Assembly (NCBI GenBank): GCA_036381495.1
Contig: DASVCS010000081.1
Coordinates: forward strand, 30,320 to 94,319
Length of the DNA stretch: 64,000 nt
Direction of reading: 5' to 3'
From: DASVCS01 sp036381495
Lineage (GTDB): Bacteria > Gemmatimonadota > Gemmatimonadetes > Longimicrobiales > RSA9
Shown: in pieces, positions 54,886-63,311 of the stretch
How positions within the stretch are numbered: position 1 is the first letter of the stretch
Layout of the letters: every line of letters begins with the position of its first letter
The notes under the pieces: model-generated
What the model saw: only the letters and a program-made list of their open reading frames with translations
Databases searched by the model: none
What the model was told of the DNA's origin: nothing
Program-made: the position numbers and the translations under genes

Positions 54886-55995
54886 TCACCACTTCAACCC
54901 GGCCGATTCCGCGAACTCGCGCATCAAGCGCTCCTGCTCCTCGTTCAACGTCTCGGGCACCACGATCCGGACCTGCACGTACTGGTCGCCGCGGCGACCG
55001 TTCTTCTCGATCCCCTGCCCCGGGATGCGGAAGCGCGTCTCGGACTGCGTGCCCGGCGGGATCCTGAGCGCAACGCGGCGGCCGTCAACGGTACTGACGC
55101 GGACCTTCGAGCCGAGTGTCGCCTGCGCGAGGTTGATCGGCACGGTGCACACCACGTCGAGCCCTTCGCGGCGGAAGAACCGGTGCGGCCGGACGCGGAA
55201 CGTCACGATCAGGTCGCCGGGCGGGCCGCCTTCGATCCCTCGCTCGCCCTGACCCGAGAGTCTGAGCTTCGAGTCGGTATCGACGCCGGCGGGCACGCTC
55301 AGCGCGATCTGACGTTGCTGGCGAAGGCGTCCGGTACCACCGCAGTCGGCGCACGGCTGCACCGGGATCCGGCCCCGGCCGTAGCACGCGGGGCACGGCC
55401 GGTTGACCGCGAAACTCCCCTGCCCGAAGGAAACCATCCCGGTGCCGCCGCATTCGCCGCACGGCCGGTCCCTCGTCCCGGGCGCATTGCCGCTACCGCC
55501 GCAGGTCGTGCAATCATCGGAGACCGGTACCGTGATCGTGACCTTGCCGCCGCGCGCAGCCGTCTCGAACGGGATCTCGACGGCGTACTCGATGTCCTTG
55601 CCCCGCTCGGCGCCGGCCCCGCGCCCGCGCCGCTTCCGACCCAGGTCGAAGAGCGAGCTGAAGAGATCGCCGAATCCGCCGAGATCGCCCAGGTCGTTGA
55701 TCGTGAAGCGCACGCCGTCCGCACCACCCGTCGACCCACCCGCGCCCGCTCGGGCGAAGCCTCCGAGCGGACCCATCTTGCGGACACGGTCGTACCGACT
55801 CCGCCGCTCGGGATCCGAGAGGACGCCGTACGCCTCACCGACCTCCTTGAAGCGCTCGGCCGCCTGCGAGTCATTCGGGTTCGCATCCGGATGGTACTTC
55901 TTGGCCAGCCGGCGATACGCCTTCTTGATCTCGTCGGCGCTCGCCGTTTCCGGAAGCCCGAGGATCTGATAGTAGTCCTTCGTGGCCGTCGGCAT
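54886..55995 (-). CDS. dnaJ: Chaperone protein DnaJ
   Basis: 369 residues. The J domain has the HPD motif in KKYHPDANPNDSQAAERF, then a Gly/Phe-rich linker (GGFARAGAGGSTGG). Four zinc-binding repeats of CxxCxGxG type follow (CTTCGGSG, CGECGGTG, CPACYGRG, CADCGGTG). The C-terminal substrate-binding domain is GERGIEGGPPGDLIVTF... with a dimerisation tail. It works with DnaK (not in the window) and GrpE, encoded 13 nt upstream in the same operon. No CIRCE element is seen before grpE. Confidence 0.96.
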   Translation of the reverse strand: MPTATKDYYQILGLPETASADEIKKAYRRLAKKYHPDANPNDSQAAERFKEVGEAYGVLSDPERRSRYDRVRKMGPLGGFARAGAGGSTGGADGVRFTINDLGDLGGFGDLFSSLFDLGRKRRGRGAGAERGKDIEYAVEIPFETAARGGKVTITVPVSDDCTTCGGSGNAPGTRDRPCGECGGTGMVSFGQGSFAVNRPCPACYGRGRIPVQPCADCGGTGRLRQQRQIALSVPAGVDTDSKLRLSGQGERGIEGGPPGDLIVTFRVRPHRFFRREGLDVVCTVPINLAQATLGSKVRVSTVDGRRVALRIPPGTQSETRFRIPGQGIEKNGRRGDQYVQVRIVVPETLNEEQERLMREFAESAGLKW

Positions 55996-56008
55996 GGACC
56001 GCCCTCTC

Positions 56009-56626
56009 CTACGCCTCGTACTTCCGGACGCGGACGCGCGCCGGGCGGATCAGGACGTCCTTGAAGCGATACCCCTGCTGGAACACATCGGCCACCAGGT
56101 CATCGTCCTCCGGCCGCTCCGCCGGCACCGTCATCAACGCCTCCATGGTCGCCGGGTTGAAGAACTCCCCCTCGGCGTCGATCGGCTCGAGGCCCGCAGA
56201 CTCCAGTACACGCCGGTACTTCTTCTCGACCAGCCGAACGCCGTCGAGCAGCGCACCGATCGTCCCCTGCTCTGCTTCGTGATCCGCGACCCGTTGAAGG
56301 TCATCCAGGACCTCGAGCAGACGCGTCACCAGATCCGCCTGTGCACGCGTCCACAACTCCGCGCGCTCGCGCTCGTTGCGCTTGCGGTAATTGTCGAACT
56401 CCGCCGCGAGGCGCAGGTGCCGGTCGTTGAGCGCCTCCAACTCGACCCGGAGCGACTCGAGCTGCGGGTCCGCAGCCTCCGGCACGGATTCCGTGCCGGC
56501 CACCTCCGGAGCACCGGCCTCCGCCGTCTCCGCGGGTTCCGCGCTCCCATGCGCCTCACCGCCCTCCGCCGTCTCCCCGGGTCGCGCTTCGGCCGTGGTC
56601 TCGTCAAAACGTTCGTCCGTCATCAT
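56009..56626 (-). CDS. grpE: Nucleotide exchange factor GrpE
   Basis: 205 residues from the ATGATG at 56626/56623 after GAGG. The N-terminal ~60 residues are an acidic, Thr/Ala/Glu-rich disordered tail. The long dimer helix follows (ESLRVELEALNDRHLRLAAEFDNYRKRNERERAEL), then the beta-domain with FNPATMEALMTVPAERPEDDDLVADVFQQGYRFKDVLIRPARVRV. This last segment is the GrpE signature. The order grpE-dnaJ without dnaK is common in this group. Upstream lies a 112-nt gap to the lipase gene. Confidence 0.95.
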   Translation of the reverse strand: MMTDERFDETTAEARPGETAEGGEAHGSAEPAETAEAGAPEVAGTESVPEAADPQLESLRVELEALNDRHLRLAAEFDNYRKRNERERAELWTRAQADLVTRLLEVLDDLQRVADHEAEQGTIGALLDGVRLVEKKYRRVLESAGLEPIDAEGEFFNPATMEALMTVPAERPEDDDLVADVFQQGYRFKDVLIRPARVRVRKYEA

Positions 56627-56738
56627 CCTCGATCTGTTCCATCTGGGGAACGCGGGCCGGATGCCCGCGCGTGTCGCCCGTACGTATGGCCCGCGGCGCG
56701 CCCGTCGCGTGCAAGCGCGGTGCCAGGCACCACTGCCA

Positions 56739-57599
56739 TCATGGCAGTCGCCCGAGGCGCGCATGGATCCAGTCCCCGATCTCGACCCAGATCGCGTGCC
56801 GGCCCTCCTCGTTCAGGAGTTCGTGGTAGTGATCGGGGAAGAGGCGGATCGTGACGTCCGCGGCGGGGAGGGAGCGCGCGAAATCGAGGGCGGTCTCGGT
56901 GTCGACGATGTGGTCGGTGCCGGCGAGGAGGAAGAGGAGCGGGAGGCGGAGTCGATCCTTCCTGGCGCGGGCGGTCTCGACGGCGATGCCGCATTCGACG
57001 AAGAGCCGGGGTGTGATCGTGCGGTGGACCATGGGGTCGTCGCGGTAGGCGGCGACGATACCGGGATCGCGGCTGAGGTGGTCGGGGCGGATCCCGGTGG
57101 CGAAGGGGAATGCGGGGCACGCGCGGTTGAGGGTTCTGCCGAGTGCGGCCTTCCAGGACGCGACGGGAACGCGGACGCCGAGCCAGGGCGAGGTGATGAT
57201 GGCGCCACAGAAGGTACCGTCGAATTCCTGGAGGTAGCGGAGGGCGATGAGTCCGCCCATCGAGTGGCCGAGGAGGAAGATCGGGCAGTCTGGCGGAACG
57301 AGCCCCTGGACTTCGCGGCGGAAGCGGTCGAGTTCCTGGAGGAAGATGTCGAAGCGGCGGACGTGTCCGCGACGGCCATCGGAGCGTCCGTGCCCGCGCA
57401 GGTCGAGGGCGAAGGTCGAGCAGCCGGCGGCGGCGATGGATTCGGCGAAGGCGTCGTAGCGTCCGCTGTGGTCGCAGAGGCCGTGGACGATGACGAGGGC
57501 GGCGCGCGGTTCCGGGATTTCCCAGCTCCGGTAGTGGATGCGGATCCCGGCGATCCCATCGAGGGTGCCGTGGTTGCGGGAGAGGGCGGCCGGGCTCAC
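56739..57599 (-). CDS. Alpha/beta hydrolase, monoacylglycerol-lipase-like
   Basis: 286 residues from a GTG overlapping the CinA stop (GTGA). The family motifs are VIVHGLCDHSGRYD (oxyanion HG), FALDLRGHGRSDGRRGHV, the nucleophile elbow LLGHSMGGLIALRYL (Ser near 114), the acid in LAGTDHIVD, and the base in FPDHYHELLNE. This matches the serine aminopeptidase S33 / monoacylglycerol lipase group. No signal peptide is seen, so it is probably cytoplasmic. It sits in one operon with cinA and pgsA and may take part in glycerolipid turnover; that is an inference. Confidence 0.9.
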   Translation of the reverse strand: MSPAALSRNHGTLDGIAGIRIHYRSWEIPEPRAALVIVHGLCDHSGRYDAFAESIAAAGCSTFALDLRGHGRSDGRRGHVRRFDIFLQELDRFRREVQGLVPPDCPIFLLGHSMGGLIALRYLQEFDGTFCGAIITSPWLGVRVPVASWKAALGRTLNRACPAFPFATGIRPDHLSRDPGIVAAYRDDPMVHRTITPRLFVECGIAVETARARKDRLRLPLLFLLAGTDHIVDTETALDFARSLPAADVTIRLFPDHYHELLNEEGRHAIWVEIGDWIHARLGRLP

Positions 57600-58192
57600 G
57601 GGGTCCGCTCGTCGAGGCGGGTCAGCAGGAGCGTGAGGGCGGCTCGGGTGGCGGCCTCCCGGATTCGGGCGCGGTCGCCGGTGAATCGGTAGGCGTGGGC
57701 ATCGGTCCCGTCCGCCGCGGCGAGGGCGATCCAGACGGTACCGACGGGCTTGTCCGGCGATCCGCCGCTGGGGCCGGCGATACCGGTGATCGAGAGCGCA
57801 ATGTCGGCGCCGGTCACGCGGCGCACGCCGTCGGCCATTTCGCGGGCGGTCTGCTCGCTGACGGCGCCGTGGGTCTCGAGCGTGCGCGCCCTGACGCCGA
57901 GGAGCGCCTTCTTGACGTGGTCGGCGTAGGCGACGACGGCGCCGAGGAAGTAGGCGGATGCGCCGGGTCGATCGGTGAGCCGTTTGGCGATGAGCCCACC
58001 GGTGCAGCTCTCGGCGATGGCGAGCGTCGAACCGCGGTGGGCGAGCGTGCGTCCGACCGCGTCTTCGAGCGACTCGCCGGAGGGGCTCTTCGGGTCACCG
58101 AGCAGAGGCCGGTCCGTAGGCTCGACGGGCGCCGGCGCACGCGCCGGGACGGACGCGGCCCGGACCGGACCGGCCGACCCATCCGACTTCAC
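57596..58192 (-). CDS. pncC: CinA C-terminal-domain protein (nicotinamide-nucleotide amidase)
   Basis: 198 residues from the GTG at 58192, overlapping the pgsA stop (GTGA). After a ~45-residue Pro/Ala-rich leader comes the CinA C-domain: LAIAESCTGGLIAKRLTDRPGAS, VVAYADHVKKALLGV, HGAVSEQTAREMADGVRR, and GIAGPSGGSPDKPVGTVWIAL. Stand-alone versions (PncC) deamidate NMN to NaMN in pyridine-nucleotide recycling. The N-terminal molybdopterin-binding-like half of full CinA is absent here. Confidence 0.92.
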   Translation of the reverse strand: MKSDGSAGPVRAASVPARAPAPVEPTDRPLLGDPKSPSGESLEDAVGRTLAHRGSTLAIAESCTGGLIAKRLTDRPGASAYFLGAVVAYADHVKKALLGVRARTLETHGAVSEQTAREMADGVRRVTGADIALSITGIAGPSGGSPDKPVGTVWIALAAADGTDAHAYRFTGDRARIREAATRAALTLLLTRLDERTP

Positions 58193-58836
58193 GTGGCCTC
58201 GCGCACCATGGTGCGCCAGCTCTTGAGGTAGACGGCGAGGGAGTACAACGTCAGCACGACCGCGATGGCGAGCGTCGACGCGAGGACGGCACCGTGGAAC
58301 GCCTGCCACGCCTCCCAAGCGGCGCCCGTCCACCCATGTTCGTCGGCGATGGTCTGGAGCGCGTACCAGAGGAGGACGGAACCGCTGAAGATGTTCTGGA
58401 ACGCCGCCTTGTACTTTCCCGCGGCAGCGGCCGGGACGACGACGCCGCGATGCGCCGCGACCATACGCATGACGGTGATCAGGGCCTCCCGGCCGAAGAT
58501 GACCAGGACGACCCAGAGGGGGAGCGAGCCCCAGAAGGGGAGGCGCCCGACGGGGCCGCCCCGGTGCGAGAGGATGTAGAACGGGACGAAGGTCGCAACG
58601 AGGAGCAACTTATCGGCGAGTGGGTCCATGAGTTTGCCGAAGTTGCTGATCCAGCCGTACTTGCGCGCCAGGTAGCCGTCCCAGAGGTCGGAGACGGCGG
58701 CCACGACGAAGAGAATGAAGGCGAAGAGGCGGGCGCCGAACTCGGGGATGAACGCGAGGATCGCGACCGCGGGCGCCAGCAGGATCCGTCCGATCGTGAT
58801 GGCGTTGGGAAGTGTGCTGCGACGGAGCAGCGACAT
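58189..58836 (-). CDS. pgsA: CDP-diacylglycerol-glycerol-3-phosphate phosphatidyltransferase
   Basis: 215 residues from the ATG at 58836; a TTG two codons upstream (58842) is possible. A polytopic membrane enzyme. The CDP-alcohol phosphotransferase signature D-x2-DG-x2-AR-x8-G-x3-D-x3-D is exact in SDLWDGYLARKYGWISNFGKLMDPLADK. Residues LPNAITIGRILLAP open the family. It makes phosphatidylglycerol phosphate from the CDP-DAG supplied by CdsA (18.2-19.1 kb). It lies between mglA and cinA with overlapping ends. Confidence 0.93.
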   Translation of the reverse strand: MSLLRRSTLPNAITIGRILLAPAVAILAFIPEFGARLFAFILFVVAAVSDLWDGYLARKYGWISNFGKLMDPLADKLLLVATFVPFYILSHRGGPVGRLPFWGSLPLWVVLVIFGREALITVMRMVAAHRGVVVPAAAAGKYKAAFQNIFSGSVLLWYALQTIADEHGWTGAAWEAWQAFHGAVLASTLAIAVVLTLYSLAVYLKSWRTMVREAT

Positions 58837-58842
58837 GGCCAA

Positions 58843-59421
58843 TCAGCTCAGGGACTTGAGCACGAGTTTGCTCACCGCCTTGAGTGTGTCGAAGACGCCG
58901 GTCCCCTGGGTCGCCACCGCCTCGAAGTCAGGGAGCTCCGATGGATTGAGTTGCGCGCGCAGCTCATCGACACCGACGGCCTCCGGAAGATCCCGTTTGT
59001 TGTACTGGATGACGGTCGGCAGCTCGCGCGGGTCGTAGCCGTACTCAGCCAGATTCTCGTAGAGGTTCTGCATGGATGCGATGTTGGCATCCATGCGGTC
59101 GCTCTTCGAGTCGGCCACGAACACCACGCCATCGACGCCCTTGAGGATGAGCCGGCGGCTAGCGTTGTAGTAGACCTGGCCAGGGACGGTATAGAGATGG
59201 AAGCGCGTCCGGAATCCGCGGATGCTTCCGAGGTCCACCGGGAGGAAGTCGAAGAAGAGCGTGCGCTCCGTCTCCGTCGCCAGCGAGATCAGCTTCCCGC
59301 GCGTTTCCGGGTTGACCTTGTTGTACACGTATTCGAGGTTCGTCGTCTTGCCGCAGAGGCCGGGTCCGTAGTAAACGATCTTGCAGTTGATCTCGCGGCT
59401 CGCGTAGTTGATCATCGACAT
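58843..59421 (-). CDS. mglA: MglA-type small Ras-like GTPase
   Basis: 192 residues. MglA controls polarity and motility in myxobacteria and Thermus. G1 is YYGPGLCGKTTNLEYVY, the G3 region RFHLYTVPGQVYYNASRRLILKGVDGVVFVADS (with the Thr instead of Asp typical of MglA), and G4 QYNKRDLP. A partner roadblock protein is encoded 12 nt upstream. The same pair recurs in many bacteria without gliding, where it sets cell polarity or type IV pilus placement; the output here is unknown. Confidence 0.95.
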   Translation of the reverse strand: MSMINYASREINCKIVYYGPGLCGKTTNLEYVYNKVNPETRGKLISLATETERTLFFDFLPVDLGSIRGFRTRFHLYTVPGQVYYNASRRLILKGVDGVVFVADSKSDRMDANIASMQNLYENLAEYGYDPRELPTVIQYNKRDLPEAVGVDELRAQLNPSELPDFEAVATQGTGVFDTLKAVSKLVLKSLS

Positions 59422-59433
59422 CGTCCGCCTCCG

Positions 59434-59928
59434 TCAATCCGCGAAGAGGCGGTCGATCTCGTCCGCAGCGGCGGCGGCCCAATCCACGACGCCCTCTCGG
59501 CGCTGGGGCACCTGGCGCGCCGCGACCTCGGCGAAGAGCGCAGCGAAGTGAGGCGCGACGGCCTTGGCCTTCAACCGGACCATCCCGAGTGTGGTTCGGC
59601 CGCCGAACAACGCGGCGAGGATCGCGTGGCCCCCGACATCGGCCAGGTACATGGACCTATCGTCGCCCTGGTGATAGAGCGTGCTGAACTCCTCTTCGCC
59701 CAGCAGCATCGCGAGCTGATCGCTCGCGGCGAAGTCGGCGGCGGCCAGCGAGGCGAACGTGATTCCGTCGAAGCCGGCCGTGTCGCCCGCCGAGGTGAGG
59801 AGCCGGCCGGTCCGGTCCATCAGGATGGCGCAACGCGCACCCGTATCATGGAGGAAGGCGTGAAGCAAGCGATCGAGGCGCTCGAGATCTCCCGGCTGGA
59901 ACGCCTGGATTCCCGTTCCACGCGTCAT
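59434..59928 (-). CDS. mglB: Roadblock/LC7-domain protein, MglB-like
   Basis: 164 residues with the roadblock/LC7 core: DLERLDRLLHAFLHDTGARCAILMDRTGRLLTSAGD, then a long central helix region and GGHAILAALFGGRTTLGMVRLKAKAVAPHFAALFAEV. The C-terminus carries an additional acidic helix (WAAAAADEIDRLFAD). MglB acts as GTPase-activating partner of MglA and as a polarity cue. It overlaps the upstream membrane-protein gene by 4 nt and mglA follows after 12 nt, so all are co-expressed. Confidence 0.9.
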   Translation of the reverse strand: MTRGTGIQAFQPGDLERLDRLLHAFLHDTGARCAILMDRTGRLLTSAGDTAGFDGITFASLAAADFAASDQLAMLLGEEEFSTLYHQGDDRSMYLADVGGHAILAALFGGRTTLGMVRLKAKAVAPHFAALFAEVAARQVPQRREGVVDWAAAAADEIDRLFAD

Positions 59929-60248
59929 CCGGCCACCTCACCGGGCGCGGGCGGCGTCATTCCGCCGAGTCGGCGCTCCATCCGCTCGAGGATCTGGGTG
60001 GCGCGACGACGCAAGAGCGGCCGGGGCTCCCAGGTAATGAAGTCACGGAGGAGTTGCACCACGTCGACGCTCGGCTCGTGGCCCGCGATGTAGCCGAGCG
60101 CCGCCAGCCGGCGGAGCGGATGAGCGCTGAACAGGTTGCGCCGATGGCGCGAGAACTGGTCTCGAACCAGGAACGTGCCGAGTGCCGTCGCGATGCCGAG
60201 TGCGACGAGCATCCATCCGAACGTACGCAGGATCCTCCGCTGCTTCAT
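59925..60248 (-). CDS. Small membrane protein linked to mglAB, unknown function
   Basis: 107 residues from the ATG at 60248. One TM helix (about 9-27: RTFGWMLVALGIATALGTFLV) is followed by a basic, HEAT-like helical segment (HPLRRLAALGYIAGHEPSVDVVQLLRDFITWEPRPLLRRRATQILERMERRLGG). Overlaps: recR stop (4 nt) upstream and mglB start (4 nt) downstream. I know no family name. Its fixed place before mglB-mglA suggests a membrane anchor or receptor for that GTPase module, as an inference. Confidence 0.7.
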   Translation of the reverse strand: MKQRRILRTFGWMLVALGIATALGTFLVRDQFSRHRRNLFSAHPLRRLAALGYIAGHEPSVDVVQLLRDFITWEPRPLLRRRATQILERMERRLGGMTPPAPGEVAG

Positions 60249-60850
60249 CCCTGCTCCAACTCGATTTCTCGCCGACCCGAGAGGGCTTCGGCGATGGTGA
60301 CGCCGTCCGCATATTCCAGGTCGCCACCGACCGGCAGACCGCGGGCCAGATGCGTGACGCGGATGCCGAGGGGCCGAATCAGCTTCTGTAGATAGAGCGC
60401 CGTGGCCTCGCCTTCGACGCTCGGGTTGGTGGCGATGATGACTTCTCGCACACCGGACTCGCCGCGGAGGCGCCGCAGCAGAGACGCAATGTTGAGCTCG
60501 TCCGGGCCGATGCCGTCGAGCGGCGAGAGGCGGCCGCCGAGCACGTGATAGAGCCCCTGATAGCGGCCCGCCCGCTCGATGGCGCCGATGTCGGCCGCTT
60601 CCTCGACCACGCAGATCGTGCTTCGATCCCGGCGCTCGCCGGTGCAGAGCGGGCAGGGGTCCGCCTCCGTCAGGTTGCCGCAGCACGAGCAGGCGCGGAT
60701 CCGATCCGCGACGGCGTCGAGCGCGCGGGCGAGACGCCGGATCTCATCCGGCGGTCTCTTGAGGAGATGATACGTGAGCCGGATCGCGGTCTTCCGTCCG
60801 ATCCCCGGCAACCGCGCGAACTCGCCCGCGAGGTCGTCGATGACCGGCAT
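60245..60850 (-). CDS. recR: Recombination mediator RecR
   Basis: 201 residues. RecR, with RecO (and RecF), loads RecA on SSB-coated gaps. HhH region LAGEFARLPGIGRKTAIRLTYHLL is followed by the zinc finger CSCCGNLTEADPCPLC. The Toprim domain is ICVVEEAADIGAIERAGRYQGLYHVLGG and IIATNPSVEGEATALYL, and the C-terminus is THLARGLPVGGDLEYADGVTIAEAL. Start and stop overlap ybaB (TAATG) and the membrane-protein gene. The dnaX-ybaB-recR order is widely conserved. Confidence 0.96.
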   Translation of the reverse strand: MPVIDDLAGEFARLPGIGRKTAIRLTYHLLKRPPDEIRRLARALDAVADRIRACSCCGNLTEADPCPLCTGERRDRSTICVVEEAADIGAIERAGRYQGLYHVLGGRLSPLDGIGPDELNIASLLRRLRGESGVREVIIATNPSVEGEATALYLQKLIRPLGIRVTHLARGLPVGGDLEYADGVTIAEALSGRREIELEQG

Positions 60851-61173
60851 TACGGAAGGTTCGGCAGCTGCAAGGGCAGAGGAAAGCCGCCGGTCAGCTT
60901 CTTGATCTCCTCCTCGTAGAGGGTCTGAGCGCGCTGCTGTGCCTCGGAAACCGCAGCGAGGACGAGGTCTTCGAGCATCTCGACGTCATTCGGATCGACG
61001 ACGGTCGGTTCGATGCGAACCTCGCGGATCCGACCACGGCCATCGGCCGTGACCGAGACCATGCCGCCGCCACTCGAACAGGTGACCGTCTTGTTGCCCA
61101 GCTCTGTCTGGAGCTGGCTCAGACGGGCCTGGACCTGCTGGCCCATCTGGAGGATCTGCTGCAAGTTCGTCAT
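60850..61173 (-). CDS. ybaB: YbaB/EbfC nucleoid-associated protein
   Basis: 107 residues from the ATG at 61173 (MTNLQQILQMGQQVQARLSQLQTEL). YbaB dimers bind DNA with a tweezer-like shape. The family segments are GGGMVSVTADGRGRIREVRIEPTVVDPNDVEMLEDLVLAAVSEAQQRAQ and the short C-terminal LTGGF. It lies 100 nt after dnaX and overlaps recR by one nucleotide (TAATG). The frame upstream of the ATG is open but is not part of the family. Confidence 0.95.
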   Translation of the reverse strand: MTNLQQILQMGQQVQARLSQLQTELGNKTVTCSSGGGMVSVTADGRGRIREVRIEPTVVDPNDVEMLEDLVLAAVSEAQQRAQTLYEEEIKKLTGGFPLPLQLPNLP

Positions 61174-61273
61174 GAACACGAACCTCTGTCTGCCGGGAGA
61201 TCGTGAAAGATAGGCGCCATCCCTACGGCGCCGCAAGCCGCCGGGGCGTCAGGGAACGGTCCTTCGCGCCGGC

Positions 61274-63001
61274 TCAATCGAGCGATTCCAAATCCCATTC
61301 TTGTACCGCCCGTTCGAGGAGGGGTTCCTCGCGCATGAGGCGGGTGAGGCGGTCGCGTTTCACCTGTTCCGGCGTCAGTCGTGGTGGCGGCTCGGCACGT
61401 CCGGCCGAGGCGTCGATGGCGCGCACGCCGAGGGTGACGTCGCGGCCGAGGCGGCGGCCGAGCGCCTGTTCGAGCGATCGACGGCTCGCGGGCTCGGCAG
61501 TGAGGCGATCGAGGCCCGGCCCGGGCGGAAGTTCGAGGAAGACCTGGTCGTCGCCGTCGGCGAGCACGCGCGCGGCCTTCAGGAAGGCGGCGAGCCCCGG
61601 CGGCACGCCGTCGCCAGCGCGGAGGATGGCGGTGAAGGCCGCCGCGGGATCGGCGATCGGCGCCGCGACGGCCTCCGGCTGCGCTGTGTGCCCGGCCGTC
61701 GGGGGCGGCGCGGCATGCCCGGCCTGCTCGGTTCCGCGGGCGGGTTCCGGGGTCTCCGGGATGCGCGGCGCCGGGCGGCTTCGTGCCGGAGCCGATGGTC
61801 CGGCGGCGGGCCGAGGGGCCACGGGTTCCGATGGCGCCCGCGGGGTGGAGCCCTCCCCGGTCATTGCCCGCAGCAGCTCTTCGAGCTCGACCGTGCGGTC
61901 GAGGTGGGCAAAGCGCAGGAGCAGCGCTTCGAGGATGATCCGCGGGCTGCCGCTCTTGCGCAGCCGGCCTTCGGTGTCCAGCTCGGCGACGCAGCCGAGC
62001 ATCCGGATCAGGTCGCCGATGGCGAATCGCGCGGCGCACTCGGCGTAGGCATCGCGGAGATCGGGGCGGACGTCGTCGCCTGCGCCTTCGAGCTTCACGA
62101 GGATGACGCGGCGCAGGGCATCGGCGAGTCCGCGGTAGAACTCGGCGAAGTCGTAGCCTTCGTCGAGGAGCCGCTGGACGAAGCGGAAGACGTCGGCGTG
62201 GCGGTGATCGGCGAGGATCGCGAAGAGCTCGAGGTAGAGCTCGTCGCCGACGAGGCCGAGGACTTCGCGGACGTCGGCGGCCGTGACCCGGCGGTCACCG
62301 GCGAACGAAAGGACCTGATCGAGGAGCGAGAGCGCGTCGCGCATGCCACCCTCCGCCCGGCGGGCGATGGGGATGAGCGCATCGTCATCGGCCTCGATCC
62401 CCTCGGCGGCCAGCACCTCGCGCAGCCGCGCCACGATGCCGTCGACGCCGATCCGCCGGAAATCGAAGCGCTGGCAGCGTGACAGGATCGGTGGCGCGGC
62501 CTGCTGGATCTTCTGCGGTTCGGTGGTGGCGAAGACGAAGATCACGCGCGGCGGTGGCTCCTCGAGGATCTTGAGGAGCGCGTTCCACGCCTCGCGGGTG
62601 AGCATGTGGGCCTCATCGATGATGTAGACCTTGTAGCGATCCGCGTCGGTCGGCGCGTACATGGCGCGTTCGCGCAGGTCGCGAGCATCATCGACGCCGC
62701 GATTCGATGCCGCGTCGATCTCGACGACATCGAGCGATGTGCGTCCGGACCAGATGCGGGTGCACGATTCGCACTCGCCGCAGGGCTCGCCCTCGTCCGT
62801 CCGTTTCTGGCAGTTCAGCGCCATGGCGAGGACGCGGGCGGCCGTGGTCTTCCCCACCCCGCGCGGGCCGCTGAAGAGATAGGCGTGGGCGGCGCGTCCA
62901 CGCGCCACGGCGGCCTTCAACGTCTCGGAGACGTGGTGTTGGAATGCGATCTCGCCGAACCGGCGCGGCCGGTACGACCGGGCGAGGGCCTGGCGCATCA
63001 T
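61274..63001 (-). CDS. dnaX: DNA polymerase III gamma/tau subunit
   Basis: 575 residues. Clamp-loader ATPase: Walker A FSGPRGVGKTTAARVLA, zinc module CQKRTDEGEPCGECESC, Walker B VYIIDEAHMLTREAWNALLKILEEPP, sensor 1 TTEPQKI. After the collar (about residue 365) comes a Pro/Ala-rich linker (~390-470) and a C-terminal tau-like domain, so tau is encoded. I saw no slippery A-run with the usual frameshift signal. An SRP RNA gene lies 147 nt upstream on the same strand, an order shared with many bacteria. Confidence 0.95.
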   Translation of the reverse strand: MMRQALARSYRPRRFGEIAFQHHVSETLKAAVARGRAAHAYLFSGPRGVGKTTAARVLAMALNCQKRTDEGEPCGECESCTRIWSGRTSLDVVEIDAASNRGVDDARDLRERAMYAPTDADRYKVYIIDEAHMLTREAWNALLKILEEPPPRVIFVFATTEPQKIQQAAPPILSRCQRFDFRRIGVDGIVARLREVLAAEGIEADDDALIPIARRAEGGMRDALSLLDQVLSFAGDRRVTAADVREVLGLVGDELYLELFAILADHRHADVFRFVQRLLDEGYDFAEFYRGLADALRRVILVKLEGAGDDVRPDLRDAYAECAARFAIGDLIRMLGCVAELDTEGRLRKSGSPRIILEALLLRFAHLDRTVELEELLRAMTGEGSTPRAPSEPVAPRPAAGPSAPARSRPAPRIPETPEPARGTEQAGHAAPPPTAGHTAQPEAVAAPIADPAAAFTAILRAGDGVPPGLAAFLKAARVLADGDDQVFLELPPGPGLDRLTAEPASRRSLEQALGRRLGRDVTLGVRAIDASAGRAEPPPRLTPEQVKRDRLTRLMREEPLLERAVQEWDLESLD

Positions 63002-63148
63002 CGACGTCCTTGCGCGAGCTACGGATCCGGAGTCAGGTTGCCGTGCATCAGCTTACGCGGCGTGGCGGGCGCCTGCAAGCCAGCGGCAAGCGATGCGTGC
63101 ACGATTCGTGTACACGGGGAGGGCGACGGGGTTCTGGAGGAAAGAAAA

Positions 63149-63248
63149 GTGCCCCAGGCTAGCCGAAGCGACGTCCGCACCACGTACCGCTGCTACCTTC
63201 GGGGTCCTGACGGGGTTGGTGGGCTCGCGCCCTTCGGACCTGGGGCAC
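63149..63248 (-). ncRNA. ffs: Signal recognition particle RNA (4.5S/SRP RNA)
   Basis: A 100-nt transcript read on the minus strand. The ends pair perfectly: GTGCCCCAG (complement of 63240-63248) with CTGGGGCAC (complement of 63149-63157). The apical domain carries the SRP signature GTCAGGACCCCGAAGGTAGC (the GUCAGG / GAAGG / AGCAG internal loops that bind Ffh). A T-rich stretch TTTTCTTTCC follows the 3' end, and a promoter TTGACC-N17-TAGGTT precedes it. It is the small Alu-less bacterial form. It sits upstream of dnaX, as in other bacteria. Confidence 0.9.
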
Positions 63249-63254
63249 ACACAA

Positions 63255-63283
63255 AACCTAACGGCAACGCTCGATGCGGTCAA
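63255..63283 (-). promoter_or_regulatory. Sigma-70-type promoter of the SRP RNA gene
   Basis: Minus strand: TTGACC (63278-63283), a 17-nt spacer, TAGGTT (63255-63260), with the RNA 5' end 7 nt further at 63248. The spacing from -10 to +1 is right for a stable-RNA start. The -35 is only 29 nt from the divergent CoA-binding protein start codon at 63312. Confidence 0.7.
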
Positions 63284-63311
63284 CCGCGGCCGGAGCAAGC
63301 GGGAGCGAAAG

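Noticed and set aside
56627..56738. CIRCE heat-shock operator upstream of grpE
   Set aside because: No TTAGCACTC-N9-GAGTGCTAA-like inverted repeat is present in the gap.
63093..63311. Upstream extension of the CoA-binding protein
   Set aside because: It crosses the SRP RNA gene and its promoter; the ATG at 63312 has its own ribosome site and matches family length.
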